The position numbers and the translations under genes are program-made. DNA of 64,000 nt, taken from the NCBI RefSeq assembly GCF_006384255.1, contig NZ_VCED01000002.1:336847-400846 (forward strand), written 5' to 3'. Shown here in pieces: positions 1 to 11,136 of this stretch. How positions within the stretch are numbered: the first letter of the stretch is position 1; the number at the start of each line of letters is the position of its first letter. This DNA comes from Haemophilus seminalis (GTDB lineage: Bacteria > Pseudomonadota > Gammaproteobacteria > Enterobacterales > Pasteurellaceae). The notes under the pieces are model-generated. The model ran no database searches and was not told where the DNA came from. It saw only the letters and a program-made list of their open reading frames with translations.

Positions 1-1
1 C

Positions 2-70
2 GTCACCATTCTACGATTAGGCAAAATCTTACAACTTCCTGTTGTCATTGAAGAATTTCCAGTAAATTAA
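2..70 (+). CDS. C-terminal fragment of an unidentified protein
   Basis: An open frame enters from the left edge and ends at a TAA at 68-70. It encodes the 22-residue tail VTILRLGKILQLPVVIEEF followed by PVN. The composition is that of a normal coding end. Too little remains to name the family. The gene would be on the plus strand and converge with tehA. Confidence 0.5.
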   Translation, partial: VTILRLGKILQLPVVIEEFPVN

Positions 71-177
71 TAAAAAAGTAGCGTTCTTAATCATAGAACT
101 GACCTCTATTTTTAACTCTTTCTCTTTTTAATAGGAAGAAGAACGAGAAGATCTAATTAAACTATAAAAATTAAGAG

Positions 178-213
178 CTGACGTAGACTAGTACACTTGC
201 TAATCTACGTCAG
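178..213. terminator. Hairpin between the convergent left-edge gene and tehA
   Basis: A perfect 10-bp inverted repeat (CTGACGTAGA at 178-187, TCTACGTCAG at 204-213) encloses a 16-base loop. On the minus strand it follows the tehA stop, and a short T-rich run begins about nine bases after the stem, so it may end tehA transcription. The U-tract is weak, so this is a tentative call. Confidence 0.5.
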
Positions 214-222
214 ACTCCTGTT

Positions 223-1167
223 TTATTTTAAGAAAAATTGTCCTTTGGCTAATTTGTAAATGGTCATCAATACGAGTAAGCCAATCATAAGGTTAGAGAA
301 TACAAAGGCAAAAATTGAGATACCTTGTAATACGTCGCCGTGAAAAAAGGCAATTGAGCTATTTGCCATAGACGCTAATCCGAATGAGAATCCCCATAAT
401 CCAATATTCAAGCCTTTTTCCATAATCCAAGGTAATAACCGTAATAAGAAAAAGAGTTGTAGAAAGCCATATCCCCAAAGAATTTTGACGAATGTATCAA
501 TTTCCCCTTTATTTAGAGATAAATATGCCGCAGCCCCTACAAACGCTGGAGCAAGAATGATTCCCATCGTAGCTCGAAATGGTGGTTCAAGTGATGAAAT
601 TCGTAGGTGTTGAAGCAATACGGGTTCAAAAATGATCCATGCTATTAGACCTGCACCAAAAAATAAATACCCTAAATCGTGATAGCCAAGTAAGGCAAGA
701 GAGCTTGCACTCGTGAAGTTGGCTGCAACAGCAGGTAAATAAAAAGGTGGGCGAGTAGATTTTTGTTCAAATACACCACCTTGCCATAGCTCACTAATGC
801 GTAAGGACGAGAAAAGTAATTGACCAATAGTGCCAAGCCAAATCATTACTTCCGCAAGCCATGGAGTCCAGCGATAAGTAATATCGCCTATAAGCATTGT
901 GGTGATAGGAATGAGTGCAATGAAAGAAAAACGTACTGGGCAATGATATTCTGAGCGAACTTCATCACTATAATAACGAAGTTTATAGGCGTACATTAGA
1001 ATAAATAGAATCCAAATTGCACTTGCTATGATCCCGATTACATCACTTATAGTGCGAGCTACTGGAAAGTGATTTTCTAAGTGCAACCAAGCTAGAGATA
1101 ATGCTGCCAGTCCAAGAGGAATACCGAAATAGCCCGTAGGAAGCGGGAATGTTTTTGTTGAATTCAT
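223..1167 (-). CDS. tehA: TehA, SLAC1-family anion channel / tellurite resistance protein
   Basis: This is a 314-residue polytopic inner-membrane protein with about ten hydrophobic segments and matches the TehA/SLAC1 family over its full length. The H. influenzae TehA structure is the bacterial model of the plant SLAC1 anion channel. Its pore-gating phenylalanine, Phe262, is present here in the stretch GFSFG (Phe260 and Phe262). The ATG at 1167 is preceded at good spacing by AAGGA. The name comes from tellurite resistance on overexpression, while the likely native role is anion conductance. No tehB methyltransferase lies next to it. Confidence 0.93.
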   Translation of the reverse strand: MNSTKTFPLPTGYFGIPLGLAALSLAWLHLENHFPVARTISDVIGIIASAIWILFILMYAYKLRYYSDEVRSEYHCPVRFSFIALIPITTMLIGDITYRWTPWLAEVMIWLGTIGQLLFSSLRISELWQGGVFEQKSTRPPFYLPAVAANFTSASSLALLGYHDLGYLFFGAGLIAWIIFEPVLLQHLRISSLEPPFRATMGIILAPAFVGAAAYLSLNKGEIDTFVKILWGYGFLQLFFLLRLLPWIMEKGLNIGLWGFSFGLASMANSSIAFFHGDVLQGISIFAFVFSNLMIGLLVLMTIYKLAKGQFFLK

Positions 1168-1270
1168 AACATAGTCCTTGTATTAATAAATTTCCTATTA
1201 TATTACTTCGTATCTTAAGTAATCACTTTGCTTAGAATCTCAAATTATTGTATTTTTGATTAAATAAGTA

Positions 1271-2069
1271 TTATTTAAATGATACTGGTTTACCGAATAT
1301 TCGTCTTTTAATTCGCCCCAATTCATTGATCACTTTTTCTAATGGGGTTGTTTTGGGTTGATTAGCATGAACGGTTTCTCTACCATCTTGTAAGCTACTC
1401 TTAAATTTACTTTCACCATTTATAATTAAATCTTGGATACAGACAGCGGGATAGAGTTGCATAACTTTATATTCTCTTTGGTCTAAGAGTTTATCAAAAA
1501 TAAGCGTGTCTATTGCTAGAACAAGTTGTCTATTTTGGATTTTATTCAATAAATATCGAGCACCTTTGGCTGTGATGGTATAGCCGCCCATACCAGTATG
1601 TTTATACTTTAATTGAAATATATTTCGTTGACATTTTATTTTATACATACTGCCGAGCATAATTTTACCGTACAAGGTTTCTAGTTTAAGAATATCGGTA
1701 TCTTTGGGGATGTAATCGATTTCAAGTAATTCTTTTGCATTTTCTCCCAAATAAATATCATCTTCAAAAATATTAATATAATCTAAATTATTTTCTAAAA
1801 CGAAATTCCATAAAACGATATGGCTTAGTGCACAGGCTATCTCACCGTCACACAAAGTTGCTTTTGATGAACGATCAAAGGTGATATTGAATTTTTTAGC
1901 TGTTTCTTCAATAAGTTCAGGCGTGATAGCATCAAAAAATTCGAAAGGAATATTCTGCTTACCGAATTCTTCGGTGATATGTTTTCGGCGTTTTTGTTCA
2001 GTAGTTAAACTAATGACATAATTGTGCTGTGCTGTGCTGTGCTGTGCTGTGCTGTGCTGTGCTGTGCAT
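1271..2069 (-). CDS. lpsA: LpsA-like GT25 lipooligosaccharide glycosyltransferase, phase-variable and out of frame (OFF)
   Basis: The body of the gene (2023 down to 1271, about 250 residues) reads NYVISLTTEQKRRKH, then DGEIACALSHI, then the IFEDD acidic motif of glycosyltransferase family 25. This matches Haemophilus LpsA, which adds a hexose to heptose III of the LOS inner core. It lies next to ribB, where I recall lpsA sits in Rd. The only upstream ATG (2069) is followed at once by eight AGCAC repeats. ATG to body is 46 nt, not a multiple of three, so translation from this ATG stops at a TAG after about 19 residues. Six or nine repeats would restore the frame. A TTG at 1855 is open but removes the conserved N-terminus, so it is an unlikely start. 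The LpsA assignment, as opposed to Lex2B or another GT25 paralogue, is from sequence resemblance only. Confidence 0.8.
2024..2067 (-). repeat. Pentanucleotide phase-variation tract, 8 copies of AGCAC
   Basis: Eight perfect GTGCT units run from 2024 to 2063 on the plus strand, followed by a partial GTGC that overlaps the start codon. On the coding strand these are AGCAC repeats directly after the ATG of the glycosyltransferase. Slipped-strand mispairing at such tracts is the standard Haemophilus mechanism for switching LOS genes on and off. A five-base unit changes the frame with every gain or loss. Confidence 0.95.
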
Positions 2070-2111
2070 AAAAGTTACCCAAATAAATAAAATGTGGAAT
2101 GGTATAAGATA

Positions 2112-2153
2112 AAAAGTGCGGTGAAAAATCATAGAAATTTTCACCGCACTTCT
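2112..2153. terminator. Uptake-signal hairpin terminator after ribB
   Basis: An AAGTGCGGT copy (2114-2122) and its complement (2143-2151) form a stem extended by GAAAAT/ATTTTC. On the minus strand the stem follows the ribB stop and is trailed by T residues. Inverted pairs of uptake sequences commonly act as terminators in Pasteurellaceae. Confidence 0.8.
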
Positions 2154-2158
2154 TCATT

Positions 2159-2806
2159 TTAAATATTATGTGCTAAACGATACTCAACCAAATCTTCGAT
2201 GGTAAGCACAGAATAACCAAATTTTTTCGCAAACTCTACAATCTCAGGGGCGCGAGCCATTGTGCCGTCGTCATTCGTGATTTCACAAATCACACCTGCA
2301 TGTTTAAATCCTGCTAAACGAGCTAAATCAACGGAAGCCTCAGTGTGTCCGCGACGGGTAAGTACGCCACCATTTGCTGCACGAAGTGGGAAGACATGGC
2401 CTGGACGATGTAAGTCTGTTGGAACTGCATTATCAGCAATCGCAGTTTTAATGGTTGTGACTCGATCTGCGGCAGATACGCCTGTAGAAACACCTTTCGC
2501 GGCTTCAATCGTCACAGTAAAAGCTGTTTTGTTTACGCTATTATTGTGTTCTACCATTGGCGGTAAATTGAGTTGTTGGCAACGTTCATCGGTAATACAT
2601 AAACAAACAATGCCACTTCCATAACGAATTAATTTTGCCATTTGTTCTGGCGTGATTGTTTCTGCTGGGAAAATTAAATCGCCTTCATTTTCACGATCTT
2701 CATCATCTAAAACTAATACGCCAGTTCCATTTTTGAAGGCATTAATTGCGTTAAGTACCCGTTCTTCAGCGGTATTGCCGAATGGAGATAAAATTGACTG
2801 ATTCAT
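2159..2806 (-). CDS. ribB: 3,4-dihydroxy-2-butanone 4-phosphate synthase
   Basis: RibB converts ribulose 5-phosphate to 3,4-dihydroxy-2-butanone 4-phosphate and formate, the four-carbon branch of riboflavin synthesis. The 215-residue length matches the monofunctional enzyme. The metal and substrate motif [10 protein letters not shown] is near residues 34-43, and [11 protein letters not shown] follows later in the sequence. There is no fused GTP cyclohydrolase II domain. The start is supported by TAGGAAA upstream of the ATG. The gene is expressed from its own leader, which carries an FMN riboswitch. Confidence 0.97.
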   Translation of the reverse strand: MNQSILSPFGNTAEERVLNAINAFKNGTGVLVLDDEDRENEGDLIFPAETITPEQMAKLIRYGSGIVCLCITDERCQQLNLPPMVEHNNSVNKTAFTVTIEAAKGVSTGVSAADRVTTIKTAIADNAVPTDLHRPGHVFPLRAANGGVLTRRGHTEASVDLARLAGFKHAGVICEITNDDGTMARAPEIVEFAKKFGYSVLTIEDLVEYRLAHNI

Positions 2807-2892
2807 AGTAATTTCCTAATTTGAGATTTCAATTAAATACCAGAATCAGGGCTGAGAAATGCAAATAAAATGAACGATTTGGGAACCCAACT

Positions 2893-4967
<2,075 letters not shown>

Positions 4968-4981
4968 ATCTATTCCAAAAC

Positions 4982-5011
4982 AAAAGCCGATTCAAATGAA
5001 TCGGCTTTTTT
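4982..5011. terminator. Bidirectional terminator between the phosphoesterase gene and fruA
   Basis: A 12-bp perfect stem, AAAAGCCGATTC (4982-4993) and GAATCGGCTTTT (4998-5009), has a four-base loop and an extended T-run on the plus strand. On the minus strand the A-rich flank supplies a U-tract. It serves two converging genes. Confidence 0.9.
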
Positions 5012-5028
5012 ACATTCAAAGTGCGGTA

Positions 5029-6699
5029 TTATTCCGCATTGTTTTTCGATTTAATAATGGCGTAAACCACACCTGTTGATAAAGCACCAATCACTATTGC
5101 GCCAAGATATTTCAATGGCTCAGATACAAATGGAATGACAAATAATCCGCCGTGTGGAGCTTGTAATGTAATATTTAATCCCATTGAAATCGCACCAGCC
5201 ACGGCACCACCAATCACAGAGCTAATAATGACTCGAATTGGATCTGCTGCCACAAATGGTAATGCACCTTCAGAAATAAAACATAAACCAAGAACAAATG
5301 ATGCTTTCCCCGCATCGCGTTGGCTAACGGTGAATTTATTACGAGCAATCCAAGTCGCAACAGTCATACCAATTGGTGGAACCATACCCGCGGCCATTGC
5401 CGCAGCCATTGGCGTATAAACTTGGGATGCAATCAATCCAACAGAAAAGGTGTATGCTGCTTTATTTACCGGCCCGCCCATATCGATACACATCATTGCG
5501 CCGATAATTGCGCCTAACACAATCGCATTCACTTCTCCCATTGAAGTAAGCCAATTACTTAGCTCTTTCATAATTTCAGCTACTGGTGGATTAATGAGGT
5601 AAATCATCGTCAAACCAACAATCATTGAACCTAAGAGCGGTAAAATTAAAATCGGTTTTAATGAAGTCAGGCTTGCTGGCAATCGAATAATCACATTCAG
5701 CCCTTTCACCACATAGCCCGCTAAGAAACCAGCAATAATACCGCCAAGAATCCCTGCACCCGCTTCACTTGCCAGCATCCCCGCAATCAAACCAACTGCA
5801 AGTCCTGGACGATCCGCGATAGAAAATGCAACGTAACCGGCAAACACGGCAATCATTAACTTAAACGCCACGCCACTACCGATATTCATCAACATATTTG
5901 GAAGATCCTGTAAAACTCCTGTATTTTCAATTACATTAAAACTGAACATAAAGGAAATCGCGATCAATAACCCACCCGCAACCACTAACGGTAACATATG
6001 AGAAACGCCCGTCATTAAGTGTTTGTACACACCTTTTTTCTCACGACTTTCTTCTTTCGCTCCCGCATTATTTCCACCATCAAAAATTTTAGCTTCTTTA
6101 AATGCTTGATCAAATTCTTGCTCGGTTTTCTTCAAGGCTAATCCTGTTGAAGTGCGGTACATTGGCTTACCTTTAAATTTATCTAAAGGCACATCAATAT
6201 CTGCTGCAACAAATACCAAATCAGCCGCCGCGACTTCTTCTGCAGTAATTTCATTGCCCACCCCAACTTGACCACGGGTTTCAACTTTTACATTCCAACC
6301 TTGTTTTTTCGCATAGGCTTCAATCGCTTCGGCTGACATAAACGTATGTGCAACCCCAGTTGGACAAGCAGTTACCGCAACAATATTTTTTACACTAGAA
6401 ACACCTGTAAAACTCGCCGCACTTTTCGGTGCAACATAATCTGCTCCATTGGCTAAGGCATTTGCCAGCGTGACTTCAGGTGAAATCATGGCGATAGCTT
6501 CGCCGATAATAAAAACTTTTTTACCGACTAAAGCGGGGTTATTTGGTAATACAGAACCAAATACGAGAACAAGATCTGCTTCGGCTGGTGTTTCTACAAT
6601 AGAAACATTCGCTTTTTGCGCAGCCGCTCGAAAAACTTCATGTAATAAATAGGCTTTCGCATCGCCTACATTATCTGATTGGGTTAAAAATAACTTCAT
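5029..6699 (-). CDS. fruA: Fructose PTS enzyme IIBC
   Basis: FruA is the membrane permease that imports fructose and phosphorylates it to fructose 1-phosphate. Residues 1 to about 95 form a degenerate IIB' domain lacking the cysteine. The true IIB domain follows, with phosphocysteine C112 in TACPTGVAHTF. The C-terminal IIC domain is a run of hydrophobic helices from about residue 230. I start at the ATG at 6699, five bases after AAGGA. The longer reading from a TTG at 6711 would overlap fruK. It is the last gene of the fruBKA operon. An uptake signal lies just after the stop. Confidence 0.96.
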   Translation of the reverse strand: MKLFLTQSDNVGDAKAYLLHEVFRAAAQKANVSIVETPAEADLVLVFGSVLPNNPALVGKKVFIIGEAIAMISPEVTLANALANGADYVAPKSAASFTGVSSVKNIVAVTACPTGVAHTFMSAEAIEAYAKKQGWNVKVETRGQVGVGNEITAEEVAAADLVFVAADIDVPLDKFKGKPMYRTSTGLALKKTEQEFDQAFKEAKIFDGGNNAGAKEESREKKGVYKHLMTGVSHMLPLVVAGGLLIAISFMFSFNVIENTGVLQDLPNMLMNIGSGVAFKLMIAVFAGYVAFSIADRPGLAVGLIAGMLASEAGAGILGGIIAGFLAGYVVKGLNVIIRLPASLTSLKPILILPLLGSMIVGLTMIYLINPPVAEIMKELSNWLTSMGEVNAIVLGAIIGAMMCIDMGGPVNKAAYTFSVGLIASQVYTPMAAAMAAGMVPPIGMTVATWIARNKFTVSQRDAGKASFVLGLCFISEGALPFVAADPIRVIISSVIGGAVAGAISMGLNITLQAPHGGLFVIPFVSEPLKYLGAIVIGALSTGVVYAIIKSKNNAE

Positions 6700-6700
6700 A

Positions 6701-7642
6701 CTATCCTTCAATCATCGTTATTTGTACTTTTTCTAAAATGGGGTCAAGTAAACTCAAATCACTCACACCGACATTACTTTGAGACACCGCAAAAGCGGAC
6801 ACAGCCGTAGCAAAAGCTAAGGTTTCTGCTTTCGATAAACCTTTTTCAAAACCATAGATTAAACCTGCTACCATTGAATCCCCAGCTCCAACGGTACTCA
6901 CTACATTTTCACATTTTGGTGGTTCGGCTTTGAGCACGCTTTCATTATTAATCCATAAAGAACCTTTTGCGCCCATTGAAATAATCACGTTTTCAATGCC
7001 TTTCGCTTTGAGTTGCTGTGCAGCGGCAATAATTTCTTCAAGACTATTTAATGGATGACCAATCCAAGCCTCAAGTTCTCGATGATTGGGTTTTACTAGC
7101 CAAGGTTTCGCTTTCAATCCAGCGGTAAGCGCAGCATTGCTACTATCAAGCACAACTTTTACGCCAGCTTGGTGAAGGTGACTTAACCAATCAGCAAATA
7201 ATTCAGGAGATACACCTCGAGGTAAACTGCCACAAACTGCGACAATGTCATAATCTAAACAATAAGCTAAAGAATCAGTCACAAATTGTTGCCAAACTTG
7301 TGGGTTTATTTGATATCCCAAGAAATTTAAATCTGTCACATCCGCTTCAGTTTCGGTAATTTTTACATTGATACGAGTTTTGCCATCAACACGGTGGAAT
7401 TTATCTTCCAAACCATGCTTATTAAACATTTGCTCGAAATCAGCTGAATTATCCTCGCCCAAGAAACCGCCTACTGCAACATCAACGCCTAAATCTTTTA
7501 GCACTTTTGCGACATTAATTCCTTTCCCAGCAGGAAATAAGCCGAGAGTTTCTACGGTATTTACTTCACCAAGTTGGATACGATTTAAACGCCCGACTAA
7601 ATCATAAGCGGCATTTAAGGTAATTGTTACGACGCTTGCCAT
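6701..7642 (-). CDS. fruK: 1-phosphofructokinase
   Basis: FruK phosphorylates fructose 1-phosphate to fructose 1,6-bisphosphate, feeding the product of FruA into glycolysis. It is a PfkB-family kinase. GLFPAGKGINVA near residue 37 and the C-terminal anion-hole motif VGAGDSMVAG are both visible. The ATG at 7642 is preceded by AGGTGA and lies directly after the fruB stop, so I prefer it to the upstream GTG at 7651. That gives 313 residues. Tight spacing on both sides shows one transcript with fruB and fruA. Confidence 0.96.
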   Translation of the reverse strand: MASVVTITLNAAYDLVGRLNRIQLGEVNTVETLGLFPAGKGINVAKVLKDLGVDVAVGGFLGEDNSADFEQMFNKHGLEDKFHRVDGKTRINVKITETEADVTDLNFLGYQINPQVWQQFVTDSLAYCLDYDIVAVCGSLPRGVSPELFADWLSHLHQAGVKVVLDSSNAALTAGLKAKPWLVKPNHRELEAWIGHPLNSLEEIIAAAQQLKAKGIENVIISMGAKGSLWINNESVLKAEPPKCENVVSTVGAGDSMVAGLIYGFEKGLSKAETLAFATAVSAFAVSQSNVGVSDLSLLDPILEKVQITMIEG

Positions 7643-7643
7643 A

Positions 7644-9143
7644 CTATTCACCTAAACCTGATTTGATCACTGCACCGATTCCGTCAATAGCCTGTTGTGC
7701 TTCATCGCCCGTTGCAACAAAACGTAAACGAGTCCCTTTCACCACGCCTAATGCCACAATTTTCATCAAGCTTTTAGCACTCACTAATTGAGAATTACGA
7801 TCAAGATTCTGAACCGCTACAGAAGCATTATATTTTTTCACTTCGTTTACCAACACCGCACTTGAGCGAGCGTGCAAACCGTGTTCGTTTTTAATCACAA
7901 ACACGGCTTCAATAGCATTTGCTGGCAAATTATGATCTTCGCTTACCGCTGGTGCGTGAATTTGTTCCCCCATAATCTCAATAGTATCTGGTTCAGATGG
8001 TGGCACCGCAGAAACATTCTCGCCCAAGCCATCGGCAATCACTTTGCCCAATGCTTCAATAGCTTGTTTTGCATCTTCCCCCTCTGCCACAAAACGTAAA
8101 CGATGTCCTTGTGTTACACCAAGCGCAACAATCTTCATCAAGCTTTTTGCACTGACGACTTCACTTTCACGAGTAAGATTTTGCACAGTAATTTTCGAAG
8201 TGAATTTTTTCACTTCATTAACCAAATTTGCACTTGGGCGCGCATGTAAACCGTGTTCATTACGAATCGTAAAAGTTCCCACAACGGCACCTTCTACGGA
8301 TTGAGTTTCAACATCACTCGATGAACCCAAAAGTGCGGTTAAAATTTCTGTTGAATTACCATTGAGCAAGGTTGTTTGAACCTCATCATCTAATAAACGC
8401 GCTAAAGTTGGATTAATTTGATCACTGATAGCTGAAACGGTTATCACGCCTTTTACAGCTTTGCCATTGTGGCTAAAAATCGTTTTGGCACGACTAAATG
8501 CCAAGGCATTTTTCACATTTCCTACGACAGAATCCGTTACCCATAACCCTTTGCCAAGCGGTAATGCCGCATTATTAATCACCTCAGAAATAAAGCGATT
8601 TTCTACCGCACTTTGCACCTGTAATTGCCCCGCATTAATCGCGACTAAAGTTAATAAACTTTGGGTATCTACGTCTACACTGATATTGGCAGTAGGAATT
8701 TCAAATGGCTCAATTGTCTCGCCCATTAAAATCGCACGAAATTCAGCAACATCAGTTATTTTTGCTAATTTCGCTGCGGTATCTTCATCACTCAAAACGT
8801 GAGTAAGTTGACGTAATAAGGACAAATGCTCATCAGATCGCGCCGCAATACCAATCACAACATAAGCAATATTTCCTTCGCCCCATTCTATGCCTTGAGG
8901 AAATTGAAACACTTGCACACCCGTTTTCTTTACCATCGAACGAGTATCCAAGGTGCCATGAGGAATAGCGATGCCATTGCCTAAAAAGGTTGAGGTTTGC
9001 TGTTCGCGCGCTAGCATTCCTTGTAAGTAACCGTTTTCCACATTGTCTGCTTGAACTAATGCGGACGCTGCCATTTCAATCGCTTGTTGTTTATCAGCTG
9101 CGTTAGCATTTAAATGAATGTTGCTTTCCGAAAGTTCTAACAT
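7644..9143 (-). CDS. fruB: Fructose PTS diphosphoryl transfer protein, IIA plus two HPr domains
   Basis: This protein passes phosphate from enzyme I to FruA. The IIA domain occupies residues 1 to about 145, with active-site H62 in IAIPHGT. A central linker domain follows. Two HPr-like domains then lie in tandem, with H300 in GLHARPSA and H424 in GLHARSSA. Both retain the SAKSLMKIVALGV segment. The usual enterobacterial FruB has one HPr-like domain, so the second is a duplication, and its Pro-to-Ser change after HAR may alter phosphotransfer. From memory, H. influenzae Rd FruB has the same 499-residue length. It is the first gene of the operon. Confidence 0.96.
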   Translation of the reverse strand: MLELSESNIHLNANAADKQQAIEMAASALVQADNVENGYLQGMLAREQQTSTFLGNGIAIPHGTLDTRSMVKKTGVQVFQFPQGIEWGEGNIAYVVIGIAARSDEHLSLLRQLTHVLSDEDTAAKLAKITDVAEFRAILMGETIEPFEIPTANISVDVDTQSLLTLVAINAGQLQVQSAVENRFISEVINNAALPLGKGLWVTDSVVGNVKNALAFSRAKTIFSHNGKAVKGVITVSAISDQINPTLARLLDDEVQTTLLNGNSTEILTALLGSSSDVETQSVEGAVVGTFTIRNEHGLHARPSANLVNEVKKFTSKITVQNLTRESEVVSAKSLMKIVALGVTQGHRLRFVAEGEDAKQAIEALGKVIADGLGENVSAVPPSEPDTIEIMGEQIHAPAVSEDHNLPANAIEAVFVIKNEHGLHARSSAVLVNEVKKYNASVAVQNLDRNSQLVSAKSLMKIVALGVVKGTRLRFVATGDEAQQAIDGIGAVIKSGLGE

Positions 9144-9169
9144 TCTTGCTCCTTAATAATTTAAAAATA

Positions 9170-9202
9170 AAGCTGCTGGTGAAATAAATCGACCAGCAGC
9201 TT
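9170..9202 (-). terminator. Terminator after the 9.2-kb lipoprotein gene
   Basis: An 11-bp stem (AAGCTGCTGGT at 9170-9180, ACCAGCAGCTT at 9192-9202) lies between the lipoprotein stop and the fruB start. On the minus strand it is followed by TTATTTTTAAA. It separates the lipoprotein gene from fruBKA. Confidence 0.85.
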
Positions 9203-9214
9203 GTTGAAAAACAA

Positions 9215-9745
9215 TTATTTAGATGTACAGGCTTTCAGCAGTGCTTCACTACCTTGCGCAATATATTCATCATTTTCACCGCGCTCTTTGCCTTTTTGCA
9301 AATCACGCATCGCATCATAAATACCTTGAGTCATGCTTTGCGAATCCACTTTTTCCCAACAATTTGCGTTCAAACGTTTAATATTAGCTTGCAATGCTTC
9401 CGCATGTAACACGCCGCTATAATAAGCATATACATCAGAATCATGGCCGCCTGTATAAAGTTTATCCTGAATTTGTTTAACAGGAACTAAAATACGGCCT
9501 AAATACCAGTCATTCGCACCACTTGCAAAATTATCTACAAAGAAATTTTCATTCACGCGACCTTTATATGTCGCTACAGTCGCTTCATAAGCAGCCGCAT
9601 AGGATTTCTGATCGATTTTATCTTTATCTAAATCAATCACTTTTTTATCGTTCCCCACAAATGGAATATAGTTGGTAACCGATGACCAAGAAGAACAACC
9701 TGCCAACATTAACGTAAAAAATAAAACAGAGATTTTTTTAAACAT
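9215..9745 (-). CDS. Putative lipoprotein of unknown function
   Basis: The protein starts MFKKISVLFFTLMLAGC, a short signal peptide with lipobox LAGC, followed by SS, which favours outer-membrane sorting. The remainder is a soluble domain of about 160 residues with two cysteines (in NCWEK and KACTSK) that could form a disulfide. I start at the second methionine (9745) because the AGG ribosome site is seven bases before it and only one base before the first. I do not recognise the family. It appears monocistronic, flanked by a terminator. Confidence 0.8.
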   Translation of the reverse strand: MFKKISVLFFTLMLAGCSSWSSVTNYIPFVGNDKKVIDLDKDKIDQKSYAAAYEATVATYKGRVNENFFVDNFASGANDWYLGRILVPVKQIQDKLYTGGHDSDVYAYYSGVLHAEALQANIKRLNANCWEKVDSQSMTQGIYDAMRDLQKGKERGENDEYIAQGSEALLKACTSK

Positions 9746-9817
9746 AGTCATACCTGATTAAAGTTAATAAAACGCAGCCATTATACTGGCTGAAGGGGAT
9801 TAAAGAAAGGGCGGTAA

Positions 9818-11110
9818 TTATTCCGCCTCTTTTACTAAAGACACCAAAATCTGATCGATTTTAAAGTTTTCCGTATCAATTACTTCAAACTTGTATTTTC
9901 CGTAAACCACAGAATCGGTTTTTTTCGGGATTTTACGTAACATATACATCATAAAGCCACTGATGGTTTCGTAATTTTCTTCATCTGGAAAAGATTCAAT
10001 ATCTAACACTCGCGTCACATCTTCTAATGGCGTTGCGCCATCAATAAGCCACGAATTTTCATCACGACTCACAATATATTCTTCTTCGTTAGAAACCAAT
10101 TCCCCCATAACAATACTCATTACATCATTTAGCGTAACAATACCAACGACAAGGGCGTATTCATTTACAATAATCGCAAAATCTTCGCCAGTAGATTTAA
10201 ACAATTCCAACACTTCGTAAAGAGAAAGCGTATCAGGCACAAATAGTGCTTTACGGAGTAGTTTGGGATCAGTCAGCACCACATTTTCATTCTGCAAATA
10301 CATGGTTAGCAACGTATGGGATTCTACATAACCTAAGATTTTGTCGAGGCTATTGTCACAAATCACAATTTTAGAATGAGAATCACGAGAAAGCGTATCC
10401 ATGACTTCTTGGCGAGAAAAAGTGCGGTCTAAATACACGATATTTTCACGGGTTGTCATGGTGGAAGTCACTGTGCGTGCTTGCATATCGAAAATATTTT
10501 CGATGAGATAATGCTCTTGGGTTTTTAATACACCTGCTTCTGCGCCTGCTTCTACTACGGCGAAAATATCTTCAGACGTCATACCATCTTCACGCACAGT
10601 GGAAATGCGAAATAAGCGGAAAAATACATTAGCAATCGTATCAAAAAACCATACAAGCGGCTTAAAGACAAACATACTGAAATTCATAATGCCGACAACG
10701 CGCAATGCCACCATTTCAGGATAAGTAATGGCAATACGTTTTGGAATAAGATCAGCAAATAAGATAAAGAAACAAGTAACCAACACAAACGCGATTGTAG
10801 AAGCGGTTGGTTCAATCCAATCGCCCACAAAAGAGCGGCTTAAAATTTCCGCGATATAAGGGCTTAGTGCGCTTTCACCAATTCCCCCGCCAAGAATCGC
10901 CACCATATTCAAACCGATTTGAACCACAGTAATAAAACGACCTGGATGCTCTTGTAATTTAAGCACTTGAAGCGCGCGCACATCCCCTTCATTAGCAAGA
11001 GTTTGTAGTTTCAATTTACGCGAACCCGCCAGTGAAATTTCTGCAGAAGAAACAACCGCACTAATTAGAATTAAGGCAATAATCGCCAAAATGGTATGAA
11101 ATAATTCCAT
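9818..11110 (-). CDS. CNNM/CorC-HlyC family membrane protein with CBS pair
   Basis: This 430-residue protein has an N-terminal CNNM (DUF21) domain of about four membrane segments, including the SSAEISLAGSRK motif near residues 22-33. A CBS-domain pair spans about residues 200-330, and a CorC_HlyC domain closes the C-terminus. Family members are linked to magnesium or cobalt efflux, and the older label hemolysin is not supported by the sequence. Two in-frame ATGs (11116 and 11110) are possible. I use 11110 for its spacing from a weak GAG. The transported ion is not settled by sequence. Confidence 0.88.
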   Translation of the reverse strand: MELFHTILAIIALILISAVVSSAEISLAGSRKLKLQTLANEGDVRALQVLKLQEHPGRFITVVQIGLNMVAILGGGIGESALSPYIAEILSRSFVGDWIEPTASTIAFVLVTCFFILFADLIPKRIAITYPEMVALRVVGIMNFSMFVFKPLVWFFDTIANVFFRLFRISTVREDGMTSEDIFAVVEAGAEAGVLKTQEHYLIENIFDMQARTVTSTMTTRENIVYLDRTFSRQEVMDTLSRDSHSKIVICDNSLDKILGYVESHTLLTMYLQNENVVLTDPKLLRKALFVPDTLSLYEVLELFKSTGEDFAIIVNEYALVVGIVTLNDVMSIVMGELVSNEEEYIVSRDENSWLIDGATPLEDVTRVLDIESFPDEENYETISGFMMYMLRKIPKKTDSVVYGKYKFEVIDTENFKIDQILVSLVKEAE

Positions 11111-11136
11111 AATCATTACTCAAAAATATGAAAGAA

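Noticed and set aside
1271..1855. A shorter glycosyltransferase starting at a TTG (1855)
   Set aside because: It would drop about 56 conserved N-terminal residues including NYVISLTTEQKRRKH. The open start is only a result of the repeat tract being out of frame.
2024..2067. GTGCT repeats as a CRISPR or origin-type iteron array
   Set aside because: The units are perfect, contiguous, five bases long and directly after a start codon, which is the pattern of a phase-variation tract. There are no spacers.
9818..11110. Hemolysin, the traditional label for this family
   Set aside because: The domains are CNNM, CBS pair and CorC_HlyC. Nothing in the sequence indicates pore formation or secretion.
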